Assembly: GCA_020344215.1 (NCBI GenBank)
Contig: CP070815.1
Location: 4,215,709-4,279,708 of the forward strand
Origin: Gemmatimonadota bacterium
Lineage (GTDB): Bacteria > Gemmatimonadota > Gemmatimonadetes > Palauibacterales > KS3-K002
Length of the DNA: 64,000 nucleotides
Reading direction: 5' to 3'
Shown: one piece after another, positions 53,644 to 62,573 of the stretch
Layout of the letters: every line of letters starts with the position of its first letter
How positions within the stretch are numbered: position 1 is the stretch's first letter
Program-made: the position numbers and the translations under genes
Notes under the pieces: model-generated
The model's input: only the letters and a program-made list of their open reading frames with translations
Told to the model about the DNA's origin: nothing
Databases searched by the model: none

Positions 53644-54516
53644 TCAGGATCGCATGTCTTCTTCATCTACCAGGTCGAGCATGTGCTCTTTGCAACCACG
53701 ACGTGAACAAAACTGGACGGTCCCGCCGCCTCTGACGAAGAGAATGATCATCGGAGCGTCACACGTCGTACAAAGCCTCCCGGACCTCAGCTCCGCGTGG
53801 CAGCTCGGACAGAAGAACTGGACTACGGCTCCCGGCGTGATTTCATACTCCGACTCGATCCGGTAGTCGCCGTACAGGCTGCTCAGCCTCACCCAGCCAT
53901 GCTTCCTGCGGAACGAGACGGTCACGCGCACCATGGGATAATCATCGAGCCGGTGCTCGTGGTCCATCAGGCTTCGGTTGCAGTGCGGACAGGAGACGTT
54001 CACCGAGAATACTTGTTCGTCCTCCGTCATCTTGAGGATATTCTCGTCCCGGCAAGCGTGCTCGAGGATCCTCCCGACATCCCCACTCCTAACGTTTCGG
54101 TAGTACTCGCCGTCGATGACCGTCACCGGACCGAGTGCGCACGCACCGAGACAGTTCACTGTCGACAGCGAGAACTCACGGTCTCTAGTCGTCTCCCCTG
54201 CCCCTATGCCCAGATGTTGCTCGAATCCATCGAGCACGTCGGGCGACCTCCGAACGTGACACGCGGTGCCCATGCAAACGGACACCATATGCCGGCCTTT
54301 GGGCTTCAAGCTGAAGCTGCGGTAGAACGTCGCGAGGGCGTAAATGTCAACGAGCGAGCGTCCGGTTCTGCTCGCAACGATCCTGAGGGCACGCCTAGGT
54401 AGGAAGTTGTACTCGGCCTGGATGTCCTCGAGAATGGAGACGATGCATCCGTGCCTGCCGTTGTGCTTGTCAACAAGCCTGAAGATGTCTTCCGGGTTCA
54501 TGCGCACACCCATCAT
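53644..54516 (-). CDS. NuoE-like [2Fe-2S] protein with zinc-ribbon tail
   Basis: 290 residues, much longer than NuoE (about 160). Residues 7-160 are NuoE/HndA-like with [2Fe-2S] ligands C81-x4-C86 and C122-x3-C126. Residues about 165-285 add three Cys pairs: CPHC, CPSC with CTTC, and CSRRGC, which look like zinc-ribbon or rubredoxin-like knuckles. The partner of the NuoF module encoded next; the tail might regulate or dock. Start ATG at 54516; M6 is an alternative. Confidence 0.86.
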   Translation of the reverse strand: MMGVRMNPEDIFRLVDKHNGRHGCIVSILEDIQAEYNFLPRRALRIVASRTGRSLVDIYALATFYRSFSLKPKGRHMVSVCMGTACHVRRSPDVLDGFEQHLGIGAGETTRDREFSLSTVNCLGACALGPVTVIDGEYYRNVRSGDVGRILEHACRDENILKMTEDEQVFSVNVSCPHCNRSLMDHEHRLDDYPMVRVTVSFRRKHGWVRLSSLYGDYRIESEYEITPGAVVQFFCPSCHAELRSGRLCTTCDAPMIILFVRGGGTVQFCSRRGCKEHMLDLVDEEDMRS

Positions 54517-54555
54517 CTGACGACCGCCTCTCCGCCTCGGAAACGAGCCTGCTGT

Positions 54556-54852
54556 CTACTGGTACTCGTCACAGTGCCAGATACCCGCCTCGGGACGGGG
54601 TAACTTGCACGATTCCCACAGCTCACAGCTGCTGCACAGTCCTCGCAGCCCGTTCAGTTTCCTCGAAACGAGCTCGTCGCAGTCCTCGGCGGCCGCCGTC
54701 GGGTTGGCCCTCGGGTCTCTCAACTCGACCGGTCTGATGGGGGTGAACTCGTCGCACTGGAAGACGCGACGAGGAAGGGACCTCACATACGTGCAGGTGG
54801 GAGCGTGCACGCAATTCGAACACTGACCGCCCAGCACATTCTTGGATATCAC
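54556..54852 (-). CDS. Duplicated Cys-rich small protein
   Basis: 98 residues from the GTG at 54852 (AGGGGGT upstream). Two copies of the pattern C-x2-C-x5-C-x11/12-C-D-E-(F/Y): C11, C14, C20, C33 and C73, C76, C82, C94. Probably one metal (Zn or FeS) site per repeat. First gene after the candidate sigma-54 promoter and leader of the redox operon. No known function; it could be a redox carrier or regulator. Confidence 0.75.
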   Translation of the reverse strand: MISKNVLGGQCSNCVHAPTCTYVRSLPRRVFQCDEFTPIRPVELRDPRANPTAAAEDCDELVSRKLNGLRGLCSSCELWESCKLPRPEAGIWHCDEYQ

Positions 54853-54888
54853 GGTTACCCCCTGGTTCTGTTCACAGCCCGTACAGGG

Positions 54889-54903
54889 GCAAGGGGTGTG
54901 CTA
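54889..54903 (-). promoter_or_regulatory. Candidate sigma-54 promoter of the redox operon
   Basis: On the minus strand TAGCAC-N5-TTGC matches the -24/-12 consensus TGGCAC-N5-TTGC with a single G-to-A change and correct spacing. The -12 element is 37 nt before the GTG of the first gene, giving a short leader with a ribosome site. An NtrC-type regulator gene ends 180 nt upstream. Confidence 0.55.
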
Positions 54904-54920
54904 GGCGTTTTTACCCTGTC

Positions 54921-54944
54921 ACGAGTCGACGGAATACGAGTCGA
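54921..54944. repeat. Direct repeat upstream of sigma-54 promoter
   Basis: ACGAGTCGA occurs at 54921-54929 and 54936-54944, 15 nt apart centre to centre, 18-41 nt upstream of the -24 element. It could be an activator or co-regulator site, although NtrC-type enhancers are usually farther away. Confidence 0.3.
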
Positions 54945-55049
54945 TGTACCGGAGGACCTAGATCTGACGCGGATTAGAGTGTGGGGAAGAGAGTCTGACA
55001 GCCGGCGGGAGCCGATTGGGGAGGTCGCGAGAAAGCGGCGAGATTTGAA

Positions 55050-55074
55050 CCACCGGGGAATACTGCCCCGGTGG
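55050..55074 (-). terminator. Hairpin after the NtrC-type regulator gene
   Basis: CCACCGGGG-N7-CCCCGGTGG is a perfect 9-bp stem ending 8 nt after the regulator stop. On the minus strand it is followed by TTCAAAT. It separates the kinase/regulator unit from the downstream redox operon. Confidence 0.6.
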
Positions 55075-55082
55075 CCCAGCGA

Positions 55083-56438
55083 TTATTCCCGCGCCTCATC
55101 GGGACGCAAATTGCGCTTCAGCTTCTCTCGCAACGTCTTGCGGTCGATCCCGAGGATCTCAGCGGCCCGCGTCTTGTTACCACCGACGGCTTCCAGGACA
55201 CTGCGCACGTGCTCGCTCTCGACTTCCGCCAACGAGCAGAGCCGGCTGACTCTGCGTGGAACGGAGAAGCGCATCACAGATGGCAAGTCGGGAACATCGA
55301 CGGACTCGCCCTCGCTCATTACCACGAGCCGATGAATCACGTTCTCCAGTTCCCGCACGTTCCCTGGCCAGTGATAGCGGCGGAGGACCTCAAGGACGCT
55401 GTCGGAGAACCGAGGTGCTTCCTTCCCTAGCTCTTCGGAGGCCTTGCCAACGAAGTGCTGTGCCAGCAGGAGAACGTCGTCGTCGCGTTCGCGCAGAGGT
55501 GGGACGTCAATGTTGAGAACGTTTATGCGGAAATACAGATCCTCGCGGAACATCTGCCTGCGCACCAAGTCGAGCAGCTCCTTGTTGGTGGCGGCAATGA
55601 TCCGAACATCGACGTTCAGCTGCTGCGTGCCACCGACCATGCGGATCTCGCCGTCTTGAAGCACTCGCAGCAGTTTCACCTGCATGGCCAAGCTGGTTTC
55701 GCTGATTTCGTCCAAGAAGACAGTGCCGCCGTCCGCAATCTGAAAGAAGCCGGCGCGGGACTCGGTGGCGCCCGTAAACGCGCCCTTGACGTGGCCAAAC
55801 AGCTCGCTCTCCAACAGACTTTCCGGGATACCGCCACAGTTGATGGGCACAAACGGCGCCCGAGCCCTGGGCCCTGCATAGTGAATACCTCTGGCCACCA
55901 ACTCCTTTCCCGTACCGCTCTCGCCCGTAATAAGCACCGTTGCTGACACAGAGACCGCCTTGGCCATGGCTCGATAAACCCTGCGCATGGCTTCAGATTC
56001 GCCGATCAGCCCAAACGAGCGGGCCGGTGCCGTTGCTTCTTGCACCAGCGCCGCGCGCTGGAAGCGGACTTTCTGAAGCGCATCACGGACCGCAGAAAGC
56101 AGTTCGGAGTCTGTAAACGGTTTTGGGAGATAATTTTCTGCTCCCTCTTTGATCGCTGCCACCGCGGTTTCGATCGAGCCATAGCCGGTGACCATGATCA
56201 TGCCGACCTCCCTGAACCGTGCCCGCACGTGCCTGATCAGGTCGAGTCCGTCAACTTTGGGCATCTTGAGATCAGTGATCACCAAGTCTATGGATGTGGT
56301 GTCGAGGATCTCGACTGCCTCCACCACGCCGGGAGCAGTAATCACCTCATAACCTTCCGCAGCGAGATTACGCCGGAGGACCTCCCGCGCATCGGGCGAG
56401 TCATCGACGACTAGAATGCGTTCCTTAGCGTCACTCAT
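55083..56438 (-). CDS. NtrC-family sigma-54 response regulator of the redox operon
   Basis: 451 residues from the ATG at 56438, fixed by an ATGA overlap with the kinase stop. Receiver with D56 in TDLKMPK and K in LPKPF; AAA+ domain with [14 protein letters not shown] and [10 protein letters not shown]-terminal Fis helix-turn-helix ([22 protein letters not shown] split at about 415-440). Paired with the kinase encoded before it. Its gene ends 180 nt before a sigma-54-like promoter, so it probably activates the NuoEF-GltD/PntAB operon. Confidence 0.93.
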   Translation of the reverse strand: MSDAKERILVVDDSPDAREVLRRNLAAEGYEVITAPGVVEAVEILDTTSIDLVITDLKMPKVDGLDLIRHVRARFREVGMIMVTGYGSIETAVAAIKEGAENYLPKPFTDSELLSAVRDALQKVRFQRAALVQEATAPARSFGLIGESEAMRRVYRAMAKAVSVSATVLITGESGTGKELVARGIHYAGPRARAPFVPINCGGIPESLLESELFGHVKGAFTGATESRAGFFQIADGGTVFLDEISETSLAMQVKLLRVLQDGEIRMVGGTQQLNVDVRIIAATNKELLDLVRRQMFREDLYFRINVLNIDVPPLRERDDDVLLLAQHFVGKASEELGKEAPRFSDSVLEVLRRYHWPGNVRELENVIHRLVVMSEGESVDVPDLPSVMRFSVPRRVSRLCSLAEVESEHVRSVLEAVGGNKTRAAEILGIDRKTLREKLKRNLRPDEARE

Positions 56439-58168
56439 GGCCCCGTTCCTAATCGACTCCACTCCTGGGAGTTTGCCAAGTATGGTAGTCGGACAGTGAA
56501 CTTGGAACCCTTCCCTACCTCACTCTCAACGTCGATCGTACCCCCGTGTGCAGCAACGATCCCGTGCACCACACAGAGGCCCAGGCCAGTCCCCTCTCCC
56601 ACGTCCTTGGTTGTGAAAAACGGGTTGAAGATCTGGCCCATGACCTCTTCAGTCATTCCGATACCGGTATCTTGGACTACCAAGATCACCGAGCTTTCAT
56701 CACTCCCCGTCGCGACAGTCAATGTGCCGCCGCCAGGCATCGCCTGTACAGCGTTCACGGCCAGATTGACGACGACCTGTTTGAGCTGAACTGGGTCTGC
56801 TTCAACGTTGGGCAACTCCGTTTCTGCACGTCTTACGAGCTCTATCCCCTCACTGGCGCACCGAGCCTCAACTAGGGTCAATGCCTCGTCCACCACCTGG
56901 GCAACGGATACGCAGACCGTTTGGATGGACGCCTGTCCGGCAAACAGCCTGAGCTTGTTCACGATTTCCCGGGCCTGGAGACAGGCTTGAACGATCTTCT
57001 CTAAGTCGTCCGCGGTGCTTTCTGCCAGATCGGTGCTCTTTCGCGCAAGCTGCGCATACCCCAGAATGCCGCCAAGCGGCTCATTGATCTCGTGGGCAAC
57101 GCCCGCCGCAAGTTGACCGATCGTGGCCAGCCGATCAGCGTGCCGCAGTTGCGCCTCGAGCTTCAACCGTTCCGCCGCAGCTTGGCGCCTCTTGAGGAAC
57201 TCTCCGATCTCCCTCGCAACGCCGCCGAGCAACTGCTCTTCTTCCTCCAGAAATAATCCGTTGCCAGCCTGCTCTACGTCTTGGATATATCCCACTTCGA
57301 TCGCGCCTCGACTTCTCCCCTCCACGAAGATCTGCGCGACCTGCCTGGCTCGAGTCTTCTCGAATCCGTCTGTCGCACATACTCTCCCGTCAACAGTGAG
57401 TCGGGCCGCGGCGATTTCCGGGAACTGCCATGCCGCGGGAAGAAGTCTTACGATTCGCTCAAGAACTTCGCCCACGCTACGTGTGCTGTCGTCTACTGCC
57501 TGAGCAATGCCGTAGAGGCACGCCAGCTCTTTGACACGCTCCCGGAGTGCGGCCTGCGCCCGCCGCTGAGCGATAGCCAGTCCGAGTGTTTCCCCCACCG
57601 TCTCGTACGACTCGATCATATCGGGCGCAAACGCGTCTCGCTCCGCACGCTCCAGCCGCAGAACACCAAAGTTGTTGCGGTCTATTGTAAAAGGAATGAG
57701 CGCCATCGAGGTCGTGTTAGCGAAGACACTCAATCGAACATCATCCTGGGCTGAAAACCGAGCCACCGTCTCCGCGACATCACCTGTCCAAAAGCTCCCG
57801 TACGGAGTGAAACACGGCGCTGCGTGCTCGACCTTTCTTTCCAGCTCATCATGGACTATCCGCCCAAGGCCCGACACTCCCCTCTCGTCGGACAAAGTCG
57901 AGACGTCCTCCGGCTCCTCGACAGTCCGCGACTCGTACCCGAACGACTGCTCCGGTCGACAGACCGCTCGCCAACGGTACTGAACGTTGCCACGGGTCCG
58001 GAGTTCGAGCGCATCACAACCCGAAAATCGCAGCAGCAACGTCGACAAGTTTCGCAAGAACTCAGTGCGCGAAATTCCCTGGTTCGCCAGGTGCATGATC
58101 TCCCGTGAGAGCGTGACGAAACTCCGGAGCGACTTGCCTGTCGCTTGCCGCTGACCACCTGCTTCCAT
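56435..58168 (-). CDS. GAF-type soluble sensor histidine kinase
   Basis: 577 residues, no membrane helix. A GAF-like domain (about 30-200), a second sensory block starting VKELACLYGIAQAVD (about 212-325) shared with the kinase at 36542-38062, HisKA with H359 (GVAHEINEPLGGILGYAQLA) and HATPase (NLAVNAVQAMPGGG, DTGIGMTEEVMGQIFNPFFTTK, GTGLGLCVVHGI). Cytoplasmic sensing, consistent with monitoring intracellular redox or a metabolite. Overlaps the regulator gene, so the two form a clear pair. Confidence 0.9.
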   Translation of the reverse strand: MEAGGQRQATGKSLRSFVTLSREIMHLANQGISRTEFLRNLSTLLLRFSGCDALELRTRGNVQYRWRAVCRPEQSFGYESRTVEEPEDVSTLSDERGVSGLGRIVHDELERKVEHAAPCFTPYGSFWTGDVAETVARFSAQDDVRLSVFANTTSMALIPFTIDRNNFGVLRLERAERDAFAPDMIESYETVGETLGLAIAQRRAQAALRERVKELACLYGIAQAVDDSTRSVGEVLERIVRLLPAAWQFPEIAAARLTVDGRVCATDGFEKTRARQVAQIFVEGRSRGAIEVGYIQDVEQAGNGLFLEEEEQLLGGVAREIGEFLKRRQAAAERLKLEAQLRHADRLATIGQLAAGVAHEINEPLGGILGYAQLARKSTDLAESTADDLEKIVQACLQAREIVNKLRLFAGQASIQTVCVSVAQVVDEALTLVEARCASEGIELVRRAETELPNVEADPVQLKQVVVNLAVNAVQAMPGGGTLTVATGSDESSVILVVQDTGIGMTEEVMGQIFNPFFTTKDVGEGTGLGLCVVHGIVAAHGGTIDVESEVGKGSKFTVRLPYLANSQEWSRLGTGP

Positions 58169-58292
58169 GTCGATACCGTCGCCCCCCGTTAAGTCCGCGG
58201 CTCAGCAACACCGCAACAGGTTGATGAGGGATTAAGTCATTGTAATCAGGTGCGTTATGGAATGAGCGGGGTGGGGCTCGGGTCGAAGGCGC

Positions 58293-58327
58293 CCCACCGG
58301 CGCGCCTTCATACTGAGCGCCGGTGGG
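58293..58327. repeat. 11-bp inverted repeat
   Basis: CCCACCGGCGC at 58293-58303 and GCGCCGGTGGG at 58317-58327 are perfect inverted copies with a 13-nt loop. Could be a terminator or mobile hairpin repeat; no T-run. Confidence 0.4.
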
Positions 58328-58400
58328 CGGCGTCACCACGATCGTCACCGCAGCTACTGGCACTCGCAGGTTCGCCCACTGCCGTCTCGATTTCACTGCC

Positions 58401-58417
58401 TGAATGATTATCATTCA
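58401..58417. promoter_or_regulatory. Fur box
   Basis: TGAATGATTATCATTCA is a perfect 8-1-8 palindrome whose 13-nt core is identical, on the opposite strand, to the Fur consensus core AATGATAATCATT. No iron-uptake gene follows within 650 nt. Confidence 0.5.
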
Positions 58418-58487
58418 GAGTTCTCGCGATCAAGGGGGAGATCGAGCGGTAGCGACGGCGAGGGCGCTTTCTTCTGACCGGCTCAGC

Positions 58488-58513
58488 CAACCTGCTGCTC
58501 ATGCGGCAGGTTG
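58488..58513. repeat. 8-bp inverted repeat
   Basis: CAACCTGC at 58488-58495 and GCAGGTTG at 58506-58513 with a 10-nt loop. Role unknown. Confidence 0.3.
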
Positions 58514-59076
58514 CCGACTCGCGCTACGGCCGGGCTGTGTATCCGCTGCTCTCGCCGCTCACCGGTGGTGAGAAGCGGGGAGAGGGCAGCGTGCGGCCCT
58601 GTACTGAGGTCGTATCGTGTAGAAGTGCTGAGGGAGCATTGGAGCGCTTCACCGGACTGAGCATCTCGGGCGGCGATTGGAGGCGCGAGATCTTGCGAGA
58701 GGGAATGCCGCGATTTGCCGTTGTCCTTCACGACACGGACACGCCGCAGCTGATCACTCGAAGCATCGTCGGCCTGCCCGTCTCCGCATTCATTCGAGGC
58801 GAGCAGCAGCATGTTCTTACCTTACTTTTTCTATAGTTGTCCCGGCGCAGCCACCGGTGCTCGATCCGGCCAGGCCGCATCGCTTCATCGAGATCTTCTC
58901 CCTGGGCTCGTGTGGAACAAGGGCACACGGCGGGTGCCGTGAGACCCGGAAAGCTCACTCGTCGCGCCACGGACCGGATAGACGCCGCCCTGCGGTCGAT
59001 CCTTGCCGCTTCCCGCCGCGGCGACTACTCTGGTGCTCTTCGAGCAGCGGTTGACCTCGACCACCCAGAACCGCCT

Positions 59077-60696
59077 ATGGAACGCTTCGTCAGCGCGGCG
59101 ATCTGCGCCGCCGCCTATTTCTCCGTTCCCCCTGCCGCCGCGCAAGCGCCGGACGACTCCGACTGGAGGGACGGCGGGGTCTGCTACGAGATATTCGTTC
59201 GGTCCTTCTACGACAGTGACGGCGACGGCGTGGGCGACCTCGAGGGCCTCATCCAGAAGCTCGATTACGTCAACGACGGCGACCCCGACAGCCGCGAGGA
59301 TCTGGGGGTGCGCTGCATCTGGCTGATGCCGATAGCCGCATCGCCCAGCTATCATGGCTACGACGTCACCGACTACTACCGTATCGACCCGGAATACGGC
59401 ACGAACGAGGACTTCAAGCGCCTGATCGCAGAAGCGCACCGGCGCGACATCCGGGTGTTGATTGACATAGTGGTGAACCACGTCTCGAGCGAGCACCCCT
59501 ACTTCAAGCACGCGCTGCTTTACACCGATTCCCCCTACCGGGACTGGTTCCGATGGTCCGACAGCCCCGGGCCGGCCAACGAGTGGGGAGACAACAACTG
59601 GCGCCGCTCGCCGGTGCGCGACGAATACTACTTCGGCTTCTTCTCGAGCAGAATGCCGGATCTGAAGTGGGAAACGGCCGCCGTGCGCGAGGAGATGAAG
59701 AGGGTGTCCACGTTCTGGCTCAAGGAGATGGGCGCCGACGGCTTGCGGCTGGACGCCGTCCGCCACCTGATGGAAGAGGGCGGCCGCACGACGAACGTGC
59801 CGCGGACCCACGATATGCTGCGCGAGTACGCCGCGCACATCCGAGAGGTGGACCCGCGTGCGTTCACCATCGGGGAGGTGTTCGACAGCACGGACGCCTT
59901 GCTGGCGTACTACCCGGACCAGCTCGACGCCTACTTCGCCTTCGAGGTGGCCGACGCGATTCTCGCGGCGGTGCGGACGGGCTCCTCGACCCGGCTCATC
60001 GCGTCGGTGCTGCGGCTGCAGGACGCGGTGCCCAACAACCGCTGGTCTCCCTTCCTGCGGAACCACGACCAGACGCGTACGCTGACCTGGCTGGAAGGCG
60101 ACGTCGCTCGCGCCAGGCTGGCCGCGAGCCTGCTCCTCACCCTCCCGGGGGTCCCCTTCGTGTACTACGGGGAGGAGATCGCCATGACCGGCGACAAGCC
60201 GGACCCGCGCCTGCGGACGCCGATGCACTGGAGCCTCGACCCGGCGGCCGGCTTCACCGAGGGGGTGCCCTGGGAGCCGCTGCAGCCGGACTCGTTCATC
60301 GCGAACGTCGAGGCGATGGACGACGACCCGAGCTCGCTGCTCAACCTGTACCGCGAGCTGATCCATTTGCGCGCGGAGAACCCCGCGCTCGGGTCGGGCG
60401 AGCTGATCCCGCTGCATGCCGGCACCGAGGCCGTGGCGGCGTACCTACGGCGCAAGGGGGATCGGGTCGCACTGGTCATCGCCAACCTCGCGATCACTCC
60501 CCTCACCGAGGTGGCGCTCTCGTCCGATGCGGGCGTGTTAAGGGCCGGACGGTACGCGCCGCAGGTCCTGTTGGGCGGAGCGGCGGCGGCGCCGCTACCG
60601 ATCGGCGAGGACGGTCGGTTGCGGGGCTACGCGCCCCTCACCTCGCTCGCACCGTTCGAGGCGTACGTCTTCGACATCCCCAGCGAGGCCCGATGA
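59077..60696 (+). CDS. Secreted GH13 alpha-amylase family enzyme
   Basis: 539 residues from the ATG at 59077. Signal peptide MERFVSAAICAAAYFSVPPAAAQA. GH13 barrel with conserved region I DIVVNH (near 130), region II nucleophile D226 in DGLRLDAVRH, acid/base E267 in TIGEVF and D331 in FLRNHDQT. A C-terminal all-beta domain follows. Length and sequence style suit an alpha-amylase or alpha-glucosidase (oligo-1,6-glucosidase-like) acting on maltooligosaccharides in the periplasm or outside. ATGA overlap with a second GH13 gene. Confidence 0.9.
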   Translation: MERFVSAAICAAAYFSVPPAAAQAPDDSDWRDGGVCYEIFVRSFYDSDGDGVGDLEGLIQKLDYVNDGDPDSREDLGVRCIWLMPIAASPSYHGYDVTDYYRIDPEYGTNEDFKRLIAEAHRRDIRVLIDIVVNHVSSEHPYFKHALLYTDSPYRDWFRWSDSPGPANEWGDNNWRRSPVRDEYYFGFFSSRMPDLKWETAAVREEMKRVSTFWLKEMGADGLRLDAVRHLMEEGGRTTNVPRTHDMLREYAAHIREVDPRAFTIGEVFDSTDALLAYYPDQLDAYFAFEVADAILAAVRTGSSTRLIASVLRLQDAVPNNRWSPFLRNHDQTRTLTWLEGDVARARLAASLLLTLPGVPFVYYGEEIAMTGDKPDPRLRTPMHWSLDPAAGFTEGVPWEPLQPDSFIANVEAMDDDPSSLLNLYRELIHLRAENPALGSGELIPLHAGTEAVAAYLRRKGDRVALVIANLAITPLTEVALSSDAGVLRAGRYAPQVLLGGAAAAPLPIGEDGRLRGYAPLTSLAPFEAYVFDIPSEAR

Positions 60697-62570
60697 GACA
60701 CCTAGGCCTTTTTCTGCTGCTCTTCGCCGTCGCCTGCGTGAGCGACCCTCGCGAGGAGCTCCTCGACACCACGCCGATCCTCGCCGTCCCCTCCTGGGCG
60801 AAAGACGCGATCTGGTACCAGATCTTCGTCGAGCGCTTCCGCAACGGCGATGCGTCGAACGACCCGACGCTGACTGACATAGAAGGCTCCTGGCCGCACG
60901 CGCAGCCCGAAGGCTGGGAGCCGACGCCCTGGACACACGACTGGTATCGGCAAGAGTCCTGGGCCGAGGCGACCGGCCAGGACTTCTATTTCACCGTTCA
61001 GGTCCGCCGTTACGGCGGCGACCTGCAGGGCGTCATCGACAAGCTCGACTATCTCCAGGACCTGGGCGTGACGGCCCTGTACCTAAACCCGCTGAACGAC
61101 GCGCCTTCGCTGCACAAGTACGACGCCCGCACGTATCGCCACATCGACCGCAACTTCGGCCCGGACCCGCGAGGCGACGAGGCTCGCATCGCCGCCGAAG
61201 ACCCCACGGACCGGGCCACCTGGGGTTGGACAGCCGCCGACAGCCTCTTCCTGGCTCTGGTAGAGGAGGTCCATCGACGTGGCATGCGCATCATCGTCGA
61301 CTATTCATGGAACCACACGGGCATCACCTTCTGGGCCTGGAAAGACCTTCTCGCGAACCAGCAGGACTCGCCGTACGCCGACTGGTACGAGATCGAGCGC
61401 TTCGACGACCCCGCCACGCCGGACACCAGCGAGTTCGCCTATTCCGGCTGGGCAGGCGTCAAGGAGCTGCCGGAATGGAAGAAGATCGGCCGGCCGGAGG
61501 GAATGCACCACGGCGCCATCGACGGCACGCTGATCCCGGCTGTAAGAGAGCGCATCTTCAGCGTCACGCGCCGCTGGCTCGATCCCAACGGTGACGGCGA
61601 CCCCGGTGACGGTATCGACGGCTTCCGGCTCGACGTGGCCGAGATGGTGCCGCTGGGCTTCTGGCGCGAATACCGGCGCTTCGTCCGCAGCATCAATCCC
61701 GATGCCTACCTGGTCGGCGAGGTGTGGTGGGAGGAGTGGCCGGAGAAGATGATGGACCCCGGACCCTGGCTCGAAGGCGACGTGTTCGATGCGGTGATGA
61801 ACTACCGCTGGTACATGCCGACACGCAGCTTCTTCGCCGGCGCGCCACCCAACCTGACCGCTTCGCAATACGTCGCCCACCTCGACTCGGTGGCCTCGGG
61901 GCTCGGGCCGGATCATCTCGAGGCGATGATGAACCTGACGGCCAGCCACGACTCACCCCGCTTCGCCACATCGATCTACAACCCGGGTCGCTACAAGTAC
62001 CAGGTCAACCCTCGCGAAAACCCCGACTACAAGATCGACCGTCCGGATGAGCGCACGCGGCAGACCCAGCAGATGATCTTAGTGCAGCAGTTCACCTACA
62101 TCGGTGCGCCGCACATCTGGAACGGTGATGAGGTCGGCATGTGGGGCGCCGATGACCCGGATGCGCGGAAGCCGATGGTCTGGGCCGACCTCGCGTATGA
62201 AAACGAGACCATCCATCCCTTCGGCCGTCCGCGCCGCCGCGACCCGGTCGCGCCCGATTCGGCGCTCCTCCAGATCTACAAAGACCTGATCGCCCTACGA
62301 ATGCAGCACCTCCGCCTCTTCGTCGACGGCGCCCTGACCTACCTGCTCACCGACGACGCACGTGGCCTGCTCGCCTACGAGCGCGTACTCGGTGACGAAC
62401 GAGCCGTGGTCGCCTTCAACACCTCGGAGCGACCGCAGATCCTTCCTCTCGAAGTCGAAGATGGCACCTATCGCGCCATCTTCCCTGCCGGCGATGCCGT
62501 TAACGTCACGGACGGATCGCTGACCGCCGACCTGCCGCCCAGGACGGCGGTGGTGTGGATTCGCGATTGA
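60693..62570 (+). CDS. GH13 lipoprotein, cyclomaltodextrinase/neopullulanase-like
   Basis: 625 residues. N-terminal lipoprotein-like signal LFAVAC with C15 as likely lipidated cysteine. GH13 catalytic residues are D314 in DGFRLDVAEM, E343 in LVGEVWWEEW and D420 in TASHDSPR. The barrel has long inserts between beta strands (about 150-190) typical of outer-membrane-attached neopullulanase or cyclomaltodextrinase proteins such as SusA-type enzymes. Likely debranches or hydrolyses alpha-glucans together with the preceding enzyme. Confidence 0.9.
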   Translation: MRHLGLFLLLFAVACVSDPREELLDTTPILAVPSWAKDAIWYQIFVERFRNGDASNDPTLTDIEGSWPHAQPEGWEPTPWTHDWYRQESWAEATGQDFYFTVQVRRYGGDLQGVIDKLDYLQDLGVTALYLNPLNDAPSLHKYDARTYRHIDRNFGPDPRGDEARIAAEDPTDRATWGWTAADSLFLALVEEVHRRGMRIIVDYSWNHTGITFWAWKDLLANQQDSPYADWYEIERFDDPATPDTSEFAYSGWAGVKELPEWKKIGRPEGMHHGAIDGTLIPAVRERIFSVTRRWLDPNGDGDPGDGIDGFRLDVAEMVPLGFWREYRRFVRSINPDAYLVGEVWWEEWPEKMMDPGPWLEGDVFDAVMNYRWYMPTRSFFAGAPPNLTASQYVAHLDSVASGLGPDHLEAMMNLTASHDSPRFATSIYNPGRYKYQVNPRENPDYKIDRPDERTRQTQQMILVQQFTYIGAPHIWNGDEVGMWGADDPDARKPMVWADLAYENETIHPFGRPRRRDPVAPDSALLQIYKDLIALRMQHLRLFVDGALTYLLTDDARGLLAYERVLGDERAVVAFNTSERPQILPLEVEDGTYRAIFPAGDAVNVTDGSLTADLPPRTAVVWIRD

Positions 62571-62573
62571 CGC

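Larger units (their letters stand above)
58169..59076. other. Hairpin-rich intergenic region with orphan Fur box
   Basis: About 900 bases with no gene I can support. It should contain the kinase promoter (leftward) and the GH13 promoter (rightward). It holds three good hairpins (58293-58327, 58488-58513, and CTCACC-GGT-GGTGAG around 58558-58572) and a Fur box (58401-58417). Short frames across it look random. It may once have carried an iron-regulated gene. Confidence 0.45.

Noticed and set aside
50416..54516. Trimeric bifurcating [FeFe] hydrogenase (HydABC)
   Set aside because: NuoE-, NuoF- and HoxU-like parts are present, but no H-cluster subunit with TSCCP-type motifs is encoded in the window.
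55015..55080. tRNA-like sequence near the hairpin (GGTTCAAATC)
   Set aside because: The T-loop-like heptamer is present, but the T-stem does not pair and no D-arm or acceptor stem could be found; the strong 9-bp hairpin just after a stop codon explains the region as a terminator.
59553..60692. Large in-frame extension in front of the second GH13 gene
   Set aside because: It is an alternative frame of the first GH13 gene; the lipoprotein signal and ATGA overlap fix the start at 60693.
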